This document shows, piece by piece, positions 17,827-26,912 of a stretch of 64,000 bases of DNA; position 1 is the stretch's first letter; each line of letters opens with the position of its first letter. The notes below the pieces were generated by a model. The model searched no databases. It saw nothing but the letters and a program-made list of their open reading frames with translations, and was not told the DNA's origin. Source of the DNA: Marinobacter sp. SS13-12 (GTDB lineage Bacteria; Pseudomonadota; Gammaproteobacteria; Pseudomonadales; Oleiphilaceae); assembly GCF_030227115.1 (NCBI RefSeq), contig NZ_JASSUA010000003.1:416579-480578 (forward strand), given 5' to 3'. The translations under genes were made by a program, and so were the position numbers.

Positions 17827-19142
17827 GCCACGTTCAGCTCCGCTTCAAAACCGTCCTGCCGTCCTGTTGCCGGTGACTGCAAATGCAATGTCATACCTGC
17901 ACCTGTGGCAATCGCGTCTGCAATGGCCAGGCCCAGGCCGGAACCCGTCGCATCTGTTTTTGAGCGTGCAAACCGGTTCCTTAACCGGGCAAGCTGGTCC
18001 TGAGGCACTAGGTTACCGCCATTGCTCACCCTCAACGTTCCATCCGCTGCCATGCTGATCTCAACTTGCTGTTCGGGGGAGCCATGCTTTAGCGCATTCT
18101 CAATCAGGTTACGAACAAGGATGGCGAAGGCATCGGGATCGAGGAAGGAGTTCACTTCGCTCTCGGGCAGGGTCAGCGTCATTCGTCCTGGTGCGTGGCT
18201 CTCAAAATCACCGACAATCATTGCCAGTATGGGCACAAGATCGTGCCGGTTCTGTGATATGGCGCCGGCTCCTTCGGCTTTCGCCAGTTCGAGCAGCTTT
18301 CCGGACAGGACCGACAGGCTGCGCAGAGATTTCTCAATATCGGCAACATCAGCTTTCAGTTGGTCACTTTGAACCCGGGTTTTCAGCCGCTGCACTTTGG
18401 CCAGTGCTGTTGCCAGTGGTGTCCTCAATTCATGGGCACTGTTCGCCGTAAAACTCCGTTCTGTCTCCAGCGCGCGGTGTAACCGTTCCAGCAGCCGGTT
18501 GACGGCCAGGGCAATAGGTTCAAATTCCTGTGGTAACTGATCCCCGGCAACAGGTGAGAGATCTCCGGCGCCACGGAATTCTATGGACTGCTGGAAATCG
18601 ACAACCTTGCGCAAGGAAAGCCGGACGATCCACCAGATACCCAGCAGGCTGACCGGGATCAGGAAGGTTAAAGGCATCAGCAATGCCAGGCCTGCTTCCA
18701 GCGCGGCTTCACGGCGGTGAGCCAGAGGTTCGGCTACCTCGAGGTAGATAGTCTCGCTGACGGCCGATGCTCCGTATATCCGGTGTGTCGACGTGTTCGA
18801 GAAGCCTTCCTGTGGCAATGGGCCAAAAACCCCGGGATCGGCGTCGTGAGACTGGAGCAGGAGGTTGCCTTGCCGGTCTCTGACCAGGTAAGTGAGGTAT
18901 TCGTCGTGGTCTTTCAGGGCAGGGGCCCTTTGATTACTGGCTCCGTTTTCCCGGTTCAGGATGTCGGTGACGGCCAGCGGCAGAATGCGTTGCGCGGTTT
19001 CTTCAAGGGCGCTGTCAAACACTTCATTCATTTCGTGCTGCGCCACGAGTCCGGAAGCGGTAACGCCTAGCAGCCAGAGCAGGGTGACTCCGAGCGTGAG
19101 GCCGATGCCCAGGCTTTTCTGTAAGCTGGTTTTATTGGTCAT
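17817..19142 (-). CDS. Sensor histidine kinase (QseC-like)
   Basis: Membrane sensor kinase of 441 residues: TM1 at about 12-33, a periplasmic loop, TM2 at about 150-172, a HAMP-like segment, then HisKA with SFTANSAHELRTPLATALAK (phosphoacceptor His) and a HATPase_c domain (NLIENALKHG, GLGLAIADAIA). It is paired with the OmpR-type regulator just upstream; their reading frames overlap by 11 bases. The stimulus is unknown. Given the divergent redox operon, metal or redox stress is a reasonable guess. Confidence 0.92.
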   Translation of the reverse strand: MTNKTSLQKSLGIGLTLGVTLLWLLGVTASGLVAQHEMNEVFDSALEETAQRILPLAVTDILNRENGASNQRAPALKDHDEYLTYLVRDRQGNLLLQSHDADPGVFGPLPQEGFSNTSTHRIYGASAVSETIYLEVAEPLAHRREAALEAGLALLMPLTFLIPVSLLGIWWIVRLSLRKVVDFQQSIEFRGAGDLSPVAGDQLPQEFEPIALAVNRLLERLHRALETERSFTANSAHELRTPLATALAKVQRLKTRVQSDQLKADVADIEKSLRSLSVLSGKLLELAKAEGAGAISQNRHDLVPILAMIVGDFESHAPGRMTLTLPESEVNSFLDPDAFAILVRNLIENALKHGSPEQQVEISMAADGTLRVSNGGNLVPQDQLARLRNRFARSKTDATGSGLGLAIADAIATGAGMTLHLQSPATGRQDGFEAELNVACI

Positions 19143-19797
19143 GTGTTTCCAGACGGTAGCCCATGCCCCTGACGGTTACGATCGCGTCCCGCCCCAGTTT
19201 TTTGCGCAGACGGCTGACATAGACCTCAATGGTGTTACTTTCAATTTCTGCTCCGAAGGCGTAAAGACGATCCTCCAGTTGCGACCGCGATAATAGCATT
19301 CCGGGTCGGTGGATGAAGCCCTCGAACAGGGCCCACTCCCGGGCAGTAAGTTCCACTGGCTGGCCATTGCGACTGATACGGTGATCACCAAGATCGACCT
19401 CCAGATCACCCACGCGAATCAGCGGGTTCGGATTGCCCCGGTACCGACGGGCTACCGCGGCCACACGGGCCGACAGCTCGGAAAGATCAAAGGGTTTTAC
19501 CAGATAGTCGTCGGCGCCGGCGTTCAGTCCTTCAATCCGGTCAGACACCTGATCCCTGGCGGTGAGGATGATCACGGGTGTCGTTTTTCCGGCTGTCCTC
19601 AGCTTCCTCAAAAACCCGAACCCATGGCCGTCCGGCAGGATCAGATCAAGCAAAATCAGGTCGTAGGCTGTGGTCTGAACTGTCGTTTCGGCAAAGGCCA
19701 GGGTCTGCACCCAGTCCACTGCGTGGCCGTCATCCGCAATCTGATCCCGCACCGCTTCGCCAAGCCCCTCGGTATCCTCAACCAACAGTACCCGCAT
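19132..19797 (-). CDS. OmpR-family response regulator
   Basis: 221 residues: a receiver domain with acidic pocket (VEDTEGL), phosphoacceptor in LILLDLILPDGHG, switch residues and Lys in DDYLVKPFDLSELSARV, then a winged-helix DNA-binding domain (LTAREWALFEGFIHRPG, VYVSRLRKKLG). It resembles QseB/PmrA-type regulators. It is the first gene of an overlapping three-gene operon and is divergent from the ferric-reductase-like operon across a 142-bp region with a large dyad. It therefore most likely regulates both directions. Confidence 0.93.
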   Translation of the reverse strand: MRVLLVEDTEGLGEAVRDQIADDGHAVDWVQTLAFAETTVQTTAYDLILLDLILPDGHGFGFLRKLRTAGKTTPVIILTARDQVSDRIEGLNAGADDYLVKPFDLSELSARVAAVARRYRGNPNPLIRVGDLEVDLGDHRISRNGQPVELTAREWALFEGFIHRPGMLLSRSQLEDRLYAFGAEIESNTIEVYVSRLRKKLGRDAIVTVRGMGYRLETHDQ

Positions 19798-19841
19798 AGT
19801 TCACCTCTGATCCAGCCCTGGGAGAAAGATACTACAGCCGG

Positions 19842-19888
19842 AACCTGACAGCTGCCTGAATGGCTGACCTTCAGGTGGCTGTCAGGTT
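19842..19888. promoter_or_regulatory. 47-bp near-perfect inverted repeat in divergent promoter region
   Basis: Two 19-bp arms, AACCTGACAGCTGCCTGAA (19842-19860) and TTCAGGTGGCTGTCAGGTT (19870-19888), match as inverted repeats at 17 of 19 positions around a 9-bp centre. It lies between the response-regulator gene (start 19797) and the redox operon (start 19940). It is a likely binding site for the OmpR-type regulator encoded beside it. Confidence 0.65.
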
Positions 19889-19939
19889 TGGGAGATAGCC
19901 TTACCTCAATTATTTCAGCTGTCTTTCGGAGGAGAGGTC

Positions 19940-21250
19940 ATGATCCGGATCATTTTACCTTTTATTATCCTGGTTTCCGGCCTCTGGGCCTGGAATCTGG
20001 CTGCAGGCCCGGACGCCGGTACCCCCTGGGGCGTTTATAAACAGAGCCTGCTACTCAGCGGGTGGTTGGCCATCGCCTTGATGTCGCTGGCCATGATGCT
20101 GGCGCTGCGACCTGCCTGGCTGGAACGACCGCTGGGCGGACTGGACAAGATCTATCACACCCATAAGTGGGCCGGCATTCTGGCCGTGGTATTCGCCGCT
20201 GCCCACTGGCTGATTGAAATGGGCGATGACGTAATCGAGTCGGTTTTCGGCGAAGCCGGTGAGCATGAGCCGCATTATTCCGGGTTTATAGACACCATGC
20301 GCGATGCTGCCGAAGACATTGGCGAGTTTGCCATTTATCTGTTGTTCGCCATGTTGCTGATTACCCTGTGGCGCAGGTTCCCCTACAAATACTGGCGCTA
20401 CCTGCACCGGGTTATGCCCGCGCTTTACCTGTTGCTTGCCTTCCATGCAGCCTGGCTCGCTCCGCTGCAATGGTGGCAGCAGCCCATTGGTGTGCTGATG
20501 GCCATCCTGCTCCTGGGCGGGAGCATCGCCAGCGGGCTTTCGCTGGCTGGCAGAGTTGGTCGACATCGCCAGGTTCGAGGCACGATTACCGCGATCAACA
20601 CTCCGGCTCCGGATGTCACCGAGGTTACCTGCCATTTGGGGCAAGCATGGAGAGGGCATCGTGCGGGGCAGTTTGCATTCGTGACCTTTGACACCCTGGA
20701 AGGAGCCCACCCGTTCACTATTGCCAGTGCCGATCGGGGAGATGGCAGGGTTACATTCCTTATTAAATCGCTCGGAGACTTTACCCGCAATCTCAGCCAG
20801 AAAATCAGGGCAGGGCAAACGGTGACGGTTGAGGGCCCCTACGGCTGCTTTAACTTCGACCGAAGAAAGCGCCATTCTCACCAGATATGGATCGCCGGCG
20901 GCATCGGTGTGACGCCCTTCCTGGCCTGGCTTGAAGGCATTGGCACCAACGCGGTCGCCGCACCGGAGGCAGACCTGCACTACTGCACCCGAAACGCCGA
21001 TCAGGACCCCATCGTGGAACGACTTCGCGAGCATTGCCGGGACTTTCCCGGCATTCATCTGCAGATCCATGACAGCAGCAAGGGTGAGGTGCTCTCGGCG
21101 GAAAAACTGGCTGCCGGTGTGCCTTCCTCTGCAGCTGCAGAAGTCTGGTTCTGCGGCCCGGCAGGCCTGGCGCGGGCAATCAGACAGGGTTTGCGCTCAG
21201 CACCCTTCCGTCTGTCGCGATTCCATAAAGAGGCTTTCCAGTTTCGCTGA
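19940..21250 (+). CDS. Ferric-reductase-like transmembrane flavoprotein
   Basis: Membrane electron-transfer protein of 436 residues. The N-terminal half has about six hydrophobic helices with candidate heme ligands in YHTHKWAGILAVVFAAAHW and RYLHRVMPALYLLLAFHAAW. The C-terminal half is a ferredoxin-NADP reductase module: FAD-binding AHPFTIASAD and NAD-binding IWIAGGIGVTPFLAW, ending with WFCGPAGLA. It would move electrons from cytosolic NAD(P)H through heme to an acceptor on the outer face of the inner membrane. First gene of a four-gene redox operon; GGAGAGG lies before the ATG. Confidence 0.88.
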   Translation: MIRIILPFIILVSGLWAWNLAAGPDAGTPWGVYKQSLLLSGWLAIALMSLAMMLALRPAWLERPLGGLDKIYHTHKWAGILAVVFAAAHWLIEMGDDVIESVFGEAGEHEPHYSGFIDTMRDAAEDIGEFAIYLLFAMLLITLWRRFPYKYWRYLHRVMPALYLLLAFHAAWLAPLQWWQQPIGVLMAILLLGGSIASGLSLAGRVGRHRQVRGTITAINTPAPDVTEVTCHLGQAWRGHRAGQFAFVTFDTLEGAHPFTIASADRGDGRVTFLIKSLGDFTRNLSQKIRAGQTVTVEGPYGCFNFDRRKRHSHQIWIAGGIGVTPFLAWLEGIGTNAVAAPEADLHYCTRNADQDPIVERLREHCRDFPGIHLQIHDSSKGEVLSAEKLAAGVPSSAAAEVWFCGPAGLARAIRQGLRSAPFRLSRFHKEAFQFR

Positions 21251-21338
21251 TCTTTGCGGATCAGGGGCCGGGCGCGTTCAGGCCAGTGTCAGGTAAACCT
21301 CATAGAGTGTTCATTGTGGATTCAACAGGAGACATCCC

Positions 21339-21743
21339 ATGAAAACCAAACCCGTGATTTTAAGCCTCACTTTATTGCTTCTGAGTGCACCACTGTTGGC
21401 TGACGATGACTGTGATGATCCGGTGGCCAATTGGCAGCCGCGGGAGAACCTGCGCCAGAAACTGGAAGCTGAAGGATGGACGGTTTACCGCATCAAGGTG
21501 GATGACGGTTGTTATGAAGTAAAAGGCCTGGCTCCACAGGGCTTCCGCGCAGAGGCGTCTTTTGCTCCGGCCTCCCTGAATCTGATGGAACTGGAGCGGG
21601 AAGAAGACGATGACGACGATGATGATGAAGATAACGATGGCAGATACGGCACCCAGATGCCGGATGCTGCCCGGGGCAAGGGCCAGGGGCCGGTTCCAGA
21701 CAATGGCATTGTCAAGGGTCGCCCCAGCGTAACCGTGGAATAA
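21339..21743 (+). CDS. PepSY-domain exported protein with acidic tract
   Basis: A 134-residue protein with a signal peptide (residues about 1-21, ending PLLAD). A PepSY-like core follows (about 35-75: LRQKLEAEGWTVYRIKVDDG, CYEVKGLAPQGFRAEASF). The middle holds a strongly acidic run of Asp and Glu (about residues 87-101), which could bind cations. AGGAGAC precedes the ATG. PepSY proteins of this size are often partners of membrane redox proteins or proteases. The acidic tract is unusual for the family as far as I know. Confidence 0.75.
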   Translation: MKTKPVILSLTLLLLSAPLLADDDCDDPVANWQPRENLRQKLEAEGWTVYRIKVDDGCYEVKGLAPQGFRAEASFAPASLNLMELEREEDDDDDDDEDNDGRYGTQMPDAARGKGQGPVPDNGIVKGRPSVTVE

Positions 21744-21773
21744 CCCGTCGATGCTTTTTACCGGAGAAACTGT

Positions 21774-22244
21774 ATGAAAACGATTTTATTTGCTCTGGGC
21801 CTGGCGATAGCACTTGCTGTGCCCAGTGTTGCGCAGGCTCGTGAAGTGACGTTCACAACCGAATTACTCGACTACGGTGGCGATGGTGCCTATCTGGCGC
21901 TTTACCTCACGGATGCTGCCGGCAAATACCGGGGCACTCTCTGGGTTTCAGGGAAAAAAACCAAGTACTACAAGCATCTGAGTGGCTGGGCCCGTGGCAG
22001 CAGGCTGAACCCGGCTGAGTACGATGGCCTGACCGGTGCCAGCATAACCAGTGGGCGCACCCTGAAAATCACTCTGGACCTGGACGACGCCCTGATCGAC
22101 AACGGCTACGAAATTCGGGTCGACACTTCCGTTGAAGATATGCGGGATAACCGGGCGGATATCTCCCTACCACTGACCAGCGAAGGTTCCGGAAAACCGG
22201 TAGCCGGGCGTGGTTATGTTCGCTCATTCCGCTACGAATTTTGA
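21774..22244 (+). CDS. DUF2271 exported protein with ApbE-type flavinylation motif
   Basis: A 156-residue protein with a signal peptide ending SVAQA (about residue 21). The core resembles DUF2271. Residues 84-92 read DGLTGASIT, which fits the Dxx(S/T)GA(S/T)xT sequence that ApbE-type FMN transferases modify; the acceptor would be Thr92. The rest (WVSGKKTKYYKHLSGWARG, TLKITLDLDDALIDNG) is beta-rich. Sitting between a PepSY protein and two membrane flavoreductases, it could be a periplasmic flavin carrier. No apbE gene is in the window. The flavinylation is an inference from motif only. Confidence 0.75.
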   Translation: MKTILFALGLAIALAVPSVAQAREVTFTTELLDYGGDGAYLALYLTDAAGKYRGTLWVSGKKTKYYKHLSGWARGSRLNPAEYDGLTGASITSGRTLKITLDLDDALIDNGYEIRVDTSVEDMRDNRADISLPLTSEGSGKPVAGRGYVRSFRYEF

Positions 22245-22266
22245 TCGACTGGCAGGAGCCAAGGTG

Positions 22267-24486
22267 ATGTTACGACAATTGCACCGGTTACCGGGACTGC
22301 TGGCGGCGCTATTCCTGGTAACACTTGCCATTACTGGCGCCATTCTGGCCCTGGCGCCCGCAATGGACAGGGCGGCAGCAGTCATCCCGCCCGCTGGCGA
22401 GGTGAGTGTGGCGGAGTTGGCAGGTCGGGTTGTCGCCCATTACCCGGGAACCGAACAGATTGAGCGGGGCTCTTCCGGCGGAGTGATCGTCTATTACAGC
22501 CGTGATGGCCAGCCTGGAGCTGCTCTCGTCAATCCCTTGACCGGCGAGGGCATTGCACCCTACGAGCCATCGCCTTTTTTTACCTGGATCAAGGACCTTC
22601 ATCGCGCGTTTCTGCTGGATGACGTCGGTCGGGCGCTGGCGGGGGTGATGGCCGCCTTTATGGTGCTTCTGTGCATCTCCGGAATTCTTCTCCTGGTCCG
22701 TCGGACTGGTGGTTGGGCTGGCTTGTTCCGGCCGTTCGCAGGTTCCGGTAACAAACGTGTTCACTCCGAACTGGCACGGTTTGCCGTTCTCGGGTTGCTG
22801 CTGTCCGCATTGACCGGGAGTTATATGTCAGCGCAGCGTTTTGGTTTGCTGCCCGAAACCTTCGAAGCCGGGCCAACGTTCCCCGCTGAAGTTTCTGGGG
22901 GACAACCGGCTCCAGTGGCCAACCTGAGCGCCCTCTCGGAGGTTGATCTCGGCGAATTGCGGGAACTGGTGTTTCCCTATCCGGATGACCCCCGGGATGT
23001 CTATTCCCTGACAACCAGCAGTGGCTCCGGATTTGTTGATCAGGCGACCGGTGAACTGCTGAAGTACCAGCCTCGCTCTGAAAGTAGCGTGTTCCAGCAG
23101 TGGGTAGTCAGTTTGCATACCGGCGAGGGCCTGTGGTGGCTGGGACTGATTCTTGGAGCTGCGGCGCTGACCGTCCCGGTGCTCTCGGTGACCGGAATAG
23201 GTATCTGGTGGCGCCGCCGATCTTCTGAGCAACTACCGGACAATGCCAATGTCTCTCAGGCGGATACCGTTATTCTCGTCGGATCTGAAGGTAATACCAC
23301 CTGGGGTTTTGCCCGGGAACTCCACGCCAGTCTGAACAAGGCGGGTTTCAGGGTGCATTGCAGCGAGATGAACGCATTGGCCGATCATTATCCGCAGGCC
23401 TCCATGCTCTTTGTACTGACCTCCACCTATGGTGACGGTGACGCGCCGACGTCAGCTCGGCGGTTTATGGCCAGGCTCGGGGATTTCAGGGTTAGGGAAA
23501 CGCTGAAATACGCGGTGCTGGGATTTGGCGACAGGCAGTTTCCGAAATTCTGTCAGTTTGCATTGGACGTGGATGCAGGGCTCGCCAGAAAAGGGCTGAC
23601 TCGTCTGCATGGCATTGAGCTGATCAATCGGTGTTCCGCTTCCCAATTCAGCGAGTGGGGAAACAAGATTGGTGAGCTAATTGGTGCTCCGCTTGCGATG
23701 ACCTACGATCCGTTGCCGCCGCCCTCGGTAAAGCTGGAGCTTGTAGAACGGGCGGATTACGGGCTTGCAGTGCAGGCGCCTACCAGCATCCTGCGTTTCA
23801 AGGCAGCAGAGCAGGGCGGTCGGAGGCTGAAGTTTCTCCCCCGAGCTCCCCGAACGTTGCCGTCATTTGAGGCGGGCGACCTGCTCGGTGTGATGCCGCC
23901 ACATGGACAAGCCGCACGATTCTACTCCCTTGCATCTTCTGCGACAGACGGTGTGCTGGAAATATGCGTCCGCAAACAACCCGGTGGTCTTTGCTCCGGA
24001 TATTTGCACCAGCTCAGGCCGGGGGATTGTATTGATGGCTTTGTCCGCCCTAATCCCGGCTTCCGGCCAGCCACTGGTAATACCCCGGTTATCCTGATCG
24101 GAGCCGGTGCAGGGATTGGCCCGCTGACCGGATTTATCCGGAAAAATACCGAACGTCATCCTATGTATCTTTACTGGGGTGGACGCAGCTCGCAGTCGGA
24201 TTTTCTCTATCAGCCCGAATTGGGGCGCTACCTTGAAGACCAGCGTCTGACAGGGCTAAACACGGCGTTCTCGCGATCTGACGAACGTGCCTATGTTCAG
24301 GACAAGCTCAGGCAAGATCAGATCGCGGTACGCCAGATGGTTGAAAAGGGGGCACAGATTCTGGTCTGTGGCGGCAGGGACATGGCCGTTGCGGTAAAAC
24401 AGGTTATTGAGGACATTCTCGAGCCACTGCGCATTGATGTGGAGACGCTTCGAGCTGAGGGGCGGTATCTGGAGGATGTTTACTGA
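22267..24486 (+). CDS. PepSY-TM/flavodoxin/NADPH reductase fusion
   Basis: A 739-residue membrane flavoprotein. The start is the ATG at 22267 after GGCAGGAGC. The N-terminal half (about 1-320) is a PepSY_TM region with several hydrophobic helices and His-containing segments such as WIKDLHRAFLLDDVGRAL and WVVSLHTGEGLWWLGL. It is followed by a flavodoxin-like domain (LVGSEGNTTWGFA, STYGDGDAPTSA, LGFGDRQFPKFC) and a cytochrome-P450-reductase-like FAD/NADPH module (FYSLASSATDG, IGAGAGIGPLTGF, LVCGGRDMAVAVKQ). Related proteins are annotated as PepSY/sulfite-reductase-alpha fusions. It probably reduces an extracytoplasmic acceptor, perhaps iron or the DUF2271 flavoprotein next to it. Last gene of the operon. 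Confidence 0.85.
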   Translation: MLRQLHRLPGLLAALFLVTLAITGAILALAPAMDRAAAVIPPAGEVSVAELAGRVVAHYPGTEQIERGSSGGVIVYYSRDGQPGAALVNPLTGEGIAPYEPSPFFTWIKDLHRAFLLDDVGRALAGVMAAFMVLLCISGILLLVRRTGGWAGLFRPFAGSGNKRVHSELARFAVLGLLLSALTGSYMSAQRFGLLPETFEAGPTFPAEVSGGQPAPVANLSALSEVDLGELRELVFPYPDDPRDVYSLTTSSGSGFVDQATGELLKYQPRSESSVFQQWVVSLHTGEGLWWLGLILGAAALTVPVLSVTGIGIWWRRRSSEQLPDNANVSQADTVILVGSEGNTTWGFARELHASLNKAGFRVHCSEMNALADHYPQASMLFVLTSTYGDGDAPTSARRFMARLGDFRVRETLKYAVLGFGDRQFPKFCQFALDVDAGLARKGLTRLHGIELINRCSASQFSEWGNKIGELIGAPLAMTYDPLPPPSVKLELVERADYGLAVQAPTSILRFKAAEQGGRRLKFLPRAPRTLPSFEAGDLLGVMPPHGQAARFYSLASSATDGVLEICVRKQPGGLCSGYLHQLRPGDCIDGFVRPNPGFRPATGNTPVILIGAGAGIGPLTGFIRKNTERHPMYLYWGGRSSQSDFLYQPELGRYLEDQRLTGLNTAFSRSDERAYVQDKLRQDQIAVRQMVEKGAQILVCGGRDMAVAVKQVIEDILEPLRIDVETLRAEGRYLEDVY

Positions 24487-24588
24487 GTATGCAAACATAC
24501 CCTGGCCCCACCGAAACAAGGAAATCTCCAGTGGCTACCCGATTGCCTACGATGCTGCTAAAGCGTTGAACGGAGTTGCAAGCACAGA

Positions 24589-26703
24589 TCAAGAAGGTTC
24601 TTCCTGGCAGCCCTTTCTTAGCAATGCCTCGAATTCATCCTGGCGTAGGGGCCTGGAAAAAATGTAGCCCTGGGCGTAGTCGCAGCCGACACGGGAGAGG
24701 AATTGCAATTGCTCGTCTGTTTCAACGCCTACTGCAACCACCCGGACGTTAATCGCGTGGGCCATAGCAATGATGCCCTCCAGTATGGGGTCGGCCTCGC
24801 CCCCCTGGCCAGCGTCCTTGATCAGCTCTCTGTCCAGCTTGACGCTGTCCAACTTGAACTCATGAAGAGCCAGCAGGGAGGACGGTTCAATACCAAAACC
24901 GTCAATGGCCAGTTTTAACGGCGACCCTGTCAGCCCCAGGCTCTTGACTGGATTGAATCCGGAGGCTCGAAGGTTGTTGAAAGAGGCCGGGGTGAGTTCC
25001 ATCATGATCCCGCTCTCATCGGCGCTAATTTTTGTCAGCCGCTCCCGCCATTGGTCCACAAGGCTTCTTGTCACAAAGGAGGCGGGTGATTCGTTGACGC
25101 TGATCGAAAGCTCTTGCTCATTCAGCTCGCGCCACCGCAACTGGCAGATTGCTGCCTGCTCCAGTACATAGGCAGTGATGCTGTCCGTCAGGCCGCCTTG
25201 CTCTGTCACGCCGAGAAAGGCGTCCGGAGTCAACAGGCCTTTGCACGGATGATTCCATCGGAGCAACGCTTCTGCCCCGTATATGGCGCCGGTGTGGATG
25301 TCGATGATGGGCTGGTAGTAAACCTCCAGTTGGTTATCCCGGAGGGCATCATACAGTTCCCGGCTTAACCGGATATCTTCTGATTCGCTCTTCGCCATCG
25401 AAGGCGCGTAGACCAGAACCTGGTGGCCTCCCCGTTCTTTGGCGGCGTACATGGCCTGATCGGCATTGTGCATCAGTTGATCGATATCCTTGCCATCATC
25501 GGGGAAAACGGTCAGGCCGATGCTGCCGGAAATGTGTATCCGGTGAGCATCCACGTCAAACGCCTGTTCCAGACTGCTCAGAAAGGCCTTTGCAGCTTCC
25601 TTCGCACCCTCCCGGTCGGTTTCCTTCAGGATCAGGGTAAATTCGTCTCCGCCGAGGCGGGCCACGGTGTCCATGGCCCGCACTATGGTACTCATACGTT
25701 TGGCCACCTGCGCCAGAAGCCGGTCACCGGCTTTGTGGCCGAGCTGGTCGTTAGCCTGTTTGAAGCGGTCCAGGTCGATGAATAGCAGAGCAAAGGAACT
25801 GCCCATTCGTTCGGCCTCCAGCAGGGTCTGCTCAAGTCGATCAAGGAACAGCCGCCGATTGGGGAGGCCGGTCAGCAAATCAAAATTGGCACTTCGCCAG
25901 ACCTGATATTCAGCTTGTTTACGCTCAGTAATATCCCGCGACGTTTTAACCACAGCTTCAATCTCGTTCTGGTCGTTACTGACCGGGACCAACTGGCAGT
26001 CCAGATACAGTTCGCGGCCAGACGGATAACAGTGATGATACTCCCTGAGTTGAGTCTGACCGGTGGAAACGGATTTGGTGATCGCGTCGTGCAACCCTGT
26101 GGCCAGGTCCAGGCCCAGCTCCCATGGGGTTTTACCAATAACCTCCCGGTGCGGCATGTTGACCAGATCGGCCATCGCCGTATTGATAAACAGGTACTTG
26201 CCGTCGGGGTCGAATATTGCGGCGGGGTCCGGAGAGGCTTTCAGCAGAGTTTCGATCAGGCGTGTTTCCTGTTCTTTGAGGGCTGAGAAGCTGGACACTG
26301 AATTGGCAATCAAATGGTCGATGGCCTCATTGAACCGCACCAGTTCAGCGATGTCTTCTGCGGTGAGGCTCTGCTGCTCATCACTCCAGTCCTCGGTAAC
26401 CCTGGCCCGCAGGGAGCGGAATTCCTGAACCATCTGAAACATCGAAAGACCCTGCTCGACACGGTCCATGGCATGGGCTGACGAAGCGGGCGCTTTGACG
26501 TTGCCAAGGGCCTTGCGGGCCAACTCGTCCCGGGTCTGGGGCGCACTCAGGTCTTGGCGTATGAACTCCAGCATCGAACGGGCGTGATCCCTGAGGGCGG
26601 GGCTGTCTTCGCCCTTCAATTGCGGAGCGATGTCCAGTGCGGCTTCTTCCCAGTCTTCAAGCAGTTGCTCCATTTTCGTCTGGATAAATTGAACCAGCTT
26701 CAT
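24589..26703 (-). CDS. RsbRD-PAS-GGDEF-degenerate EAL signalling protein
   Basis: A 704-residue soluble protein. Residues about 1-145 resemble the RsbRD N-terminal helical sensor domain (LLEDWEEAALDIA, DHARSMLEFIRQDL). A PAS domain follows (about 155-270). GGDEF is intact (RLGGDEFTLIL). The C-terminal EAL domain keeps AEALLRWNHP but has lost other catalytic motifs: the usual ExTE segment reads MELTPASF and the usual DDFGTGYSSL reads IDGFGIEPSSLL. Phosphodiesterase activity is unlikely, so it may act as a diguanylate cyclase with a c-di-GMP-binding or regulatory EAL. It is convergent with the redox operon. Confidence 0.9.
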   Translation of the reverse strand: MKLVQFIQTKMEQLLEDWEEAALDIAPQLKGEDSPALRDHARSMLEFIRQDLSAPQTRDELARKALGNVKAPASSAHAMDRVEQGLSMFQMVQEFRSLRARVTEDWSDEQQSLTAEDIAELVRFNEAIDHLIANSVSSFSALKEQETRLIETLLKASPDPAAIFDPDGKYLFINTAMADLVNMPHREVIGKTPWELGLDLATGLHDAITKSVSTGQTQLREYHHCYPSGRELYLDCQLVPVSNDQNEIEAVVKTSRDITERKQAEYQVWRSANFDLLTGLPNRRLFLDRLEQTLLEAERMGSSFALLFIDLDRFKQANDQLGHKAGDRLLAQVAKRMSTIVRAMDTVARLGGDEFTLILKETDREGAKEAAKAFLSSLEQAFDVDAHRIHISGSIGLTVFPDDGKDIDQLMHNADQAMYAAKERGGHQVLVYAPSMAKSESEDIRLSRELYDALRDNQLEVYYQPIIDIHTGAIYGAEALLRWNHPCKGLLTPDAFLGVTEQGGLTDSITAYVLEQAAICQLRWRELNEQELSISVNESPASFVTRSLVDQWRERLTKISADESGIMMELTPASFNNLRASGFNPVKSLGLTGSPLKLAIDGFGIEPSSLLALHEFKLDSVKLDRELIKDAGQGGEADPILEGIIAMAHAINVRVVAVGVETDEQLQFLSRVGCDYAQGYIFSRPLRQDEFEALLRKGCQEEPS

Positions 26704-26912
26704 AGTGAATGGCCTCCTCCATGATAGGGCGGCGCGTACCGAAATGGTTCACAAGCCGTCAACATCCGTGGCCCGTGTAGCCCGTTAAACGTGGTTTCAG
26801 AACCCATGTCAGGGGGTACATGTCGACTATAGATAGGGCAATCAATCCGGGCAAGCTTAGGAACATGAACAACAGGCAACTCCAACAGCCAGGAAAACAC
26901 CGCAGCCCTGAT

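Noticed and set aside
20051..21070. 339-residue minus-strand reading frame within the ferric-reductase-like gene
   Set aside because: Antisense shadow of a conserved membrane reductase; no domain pattern.
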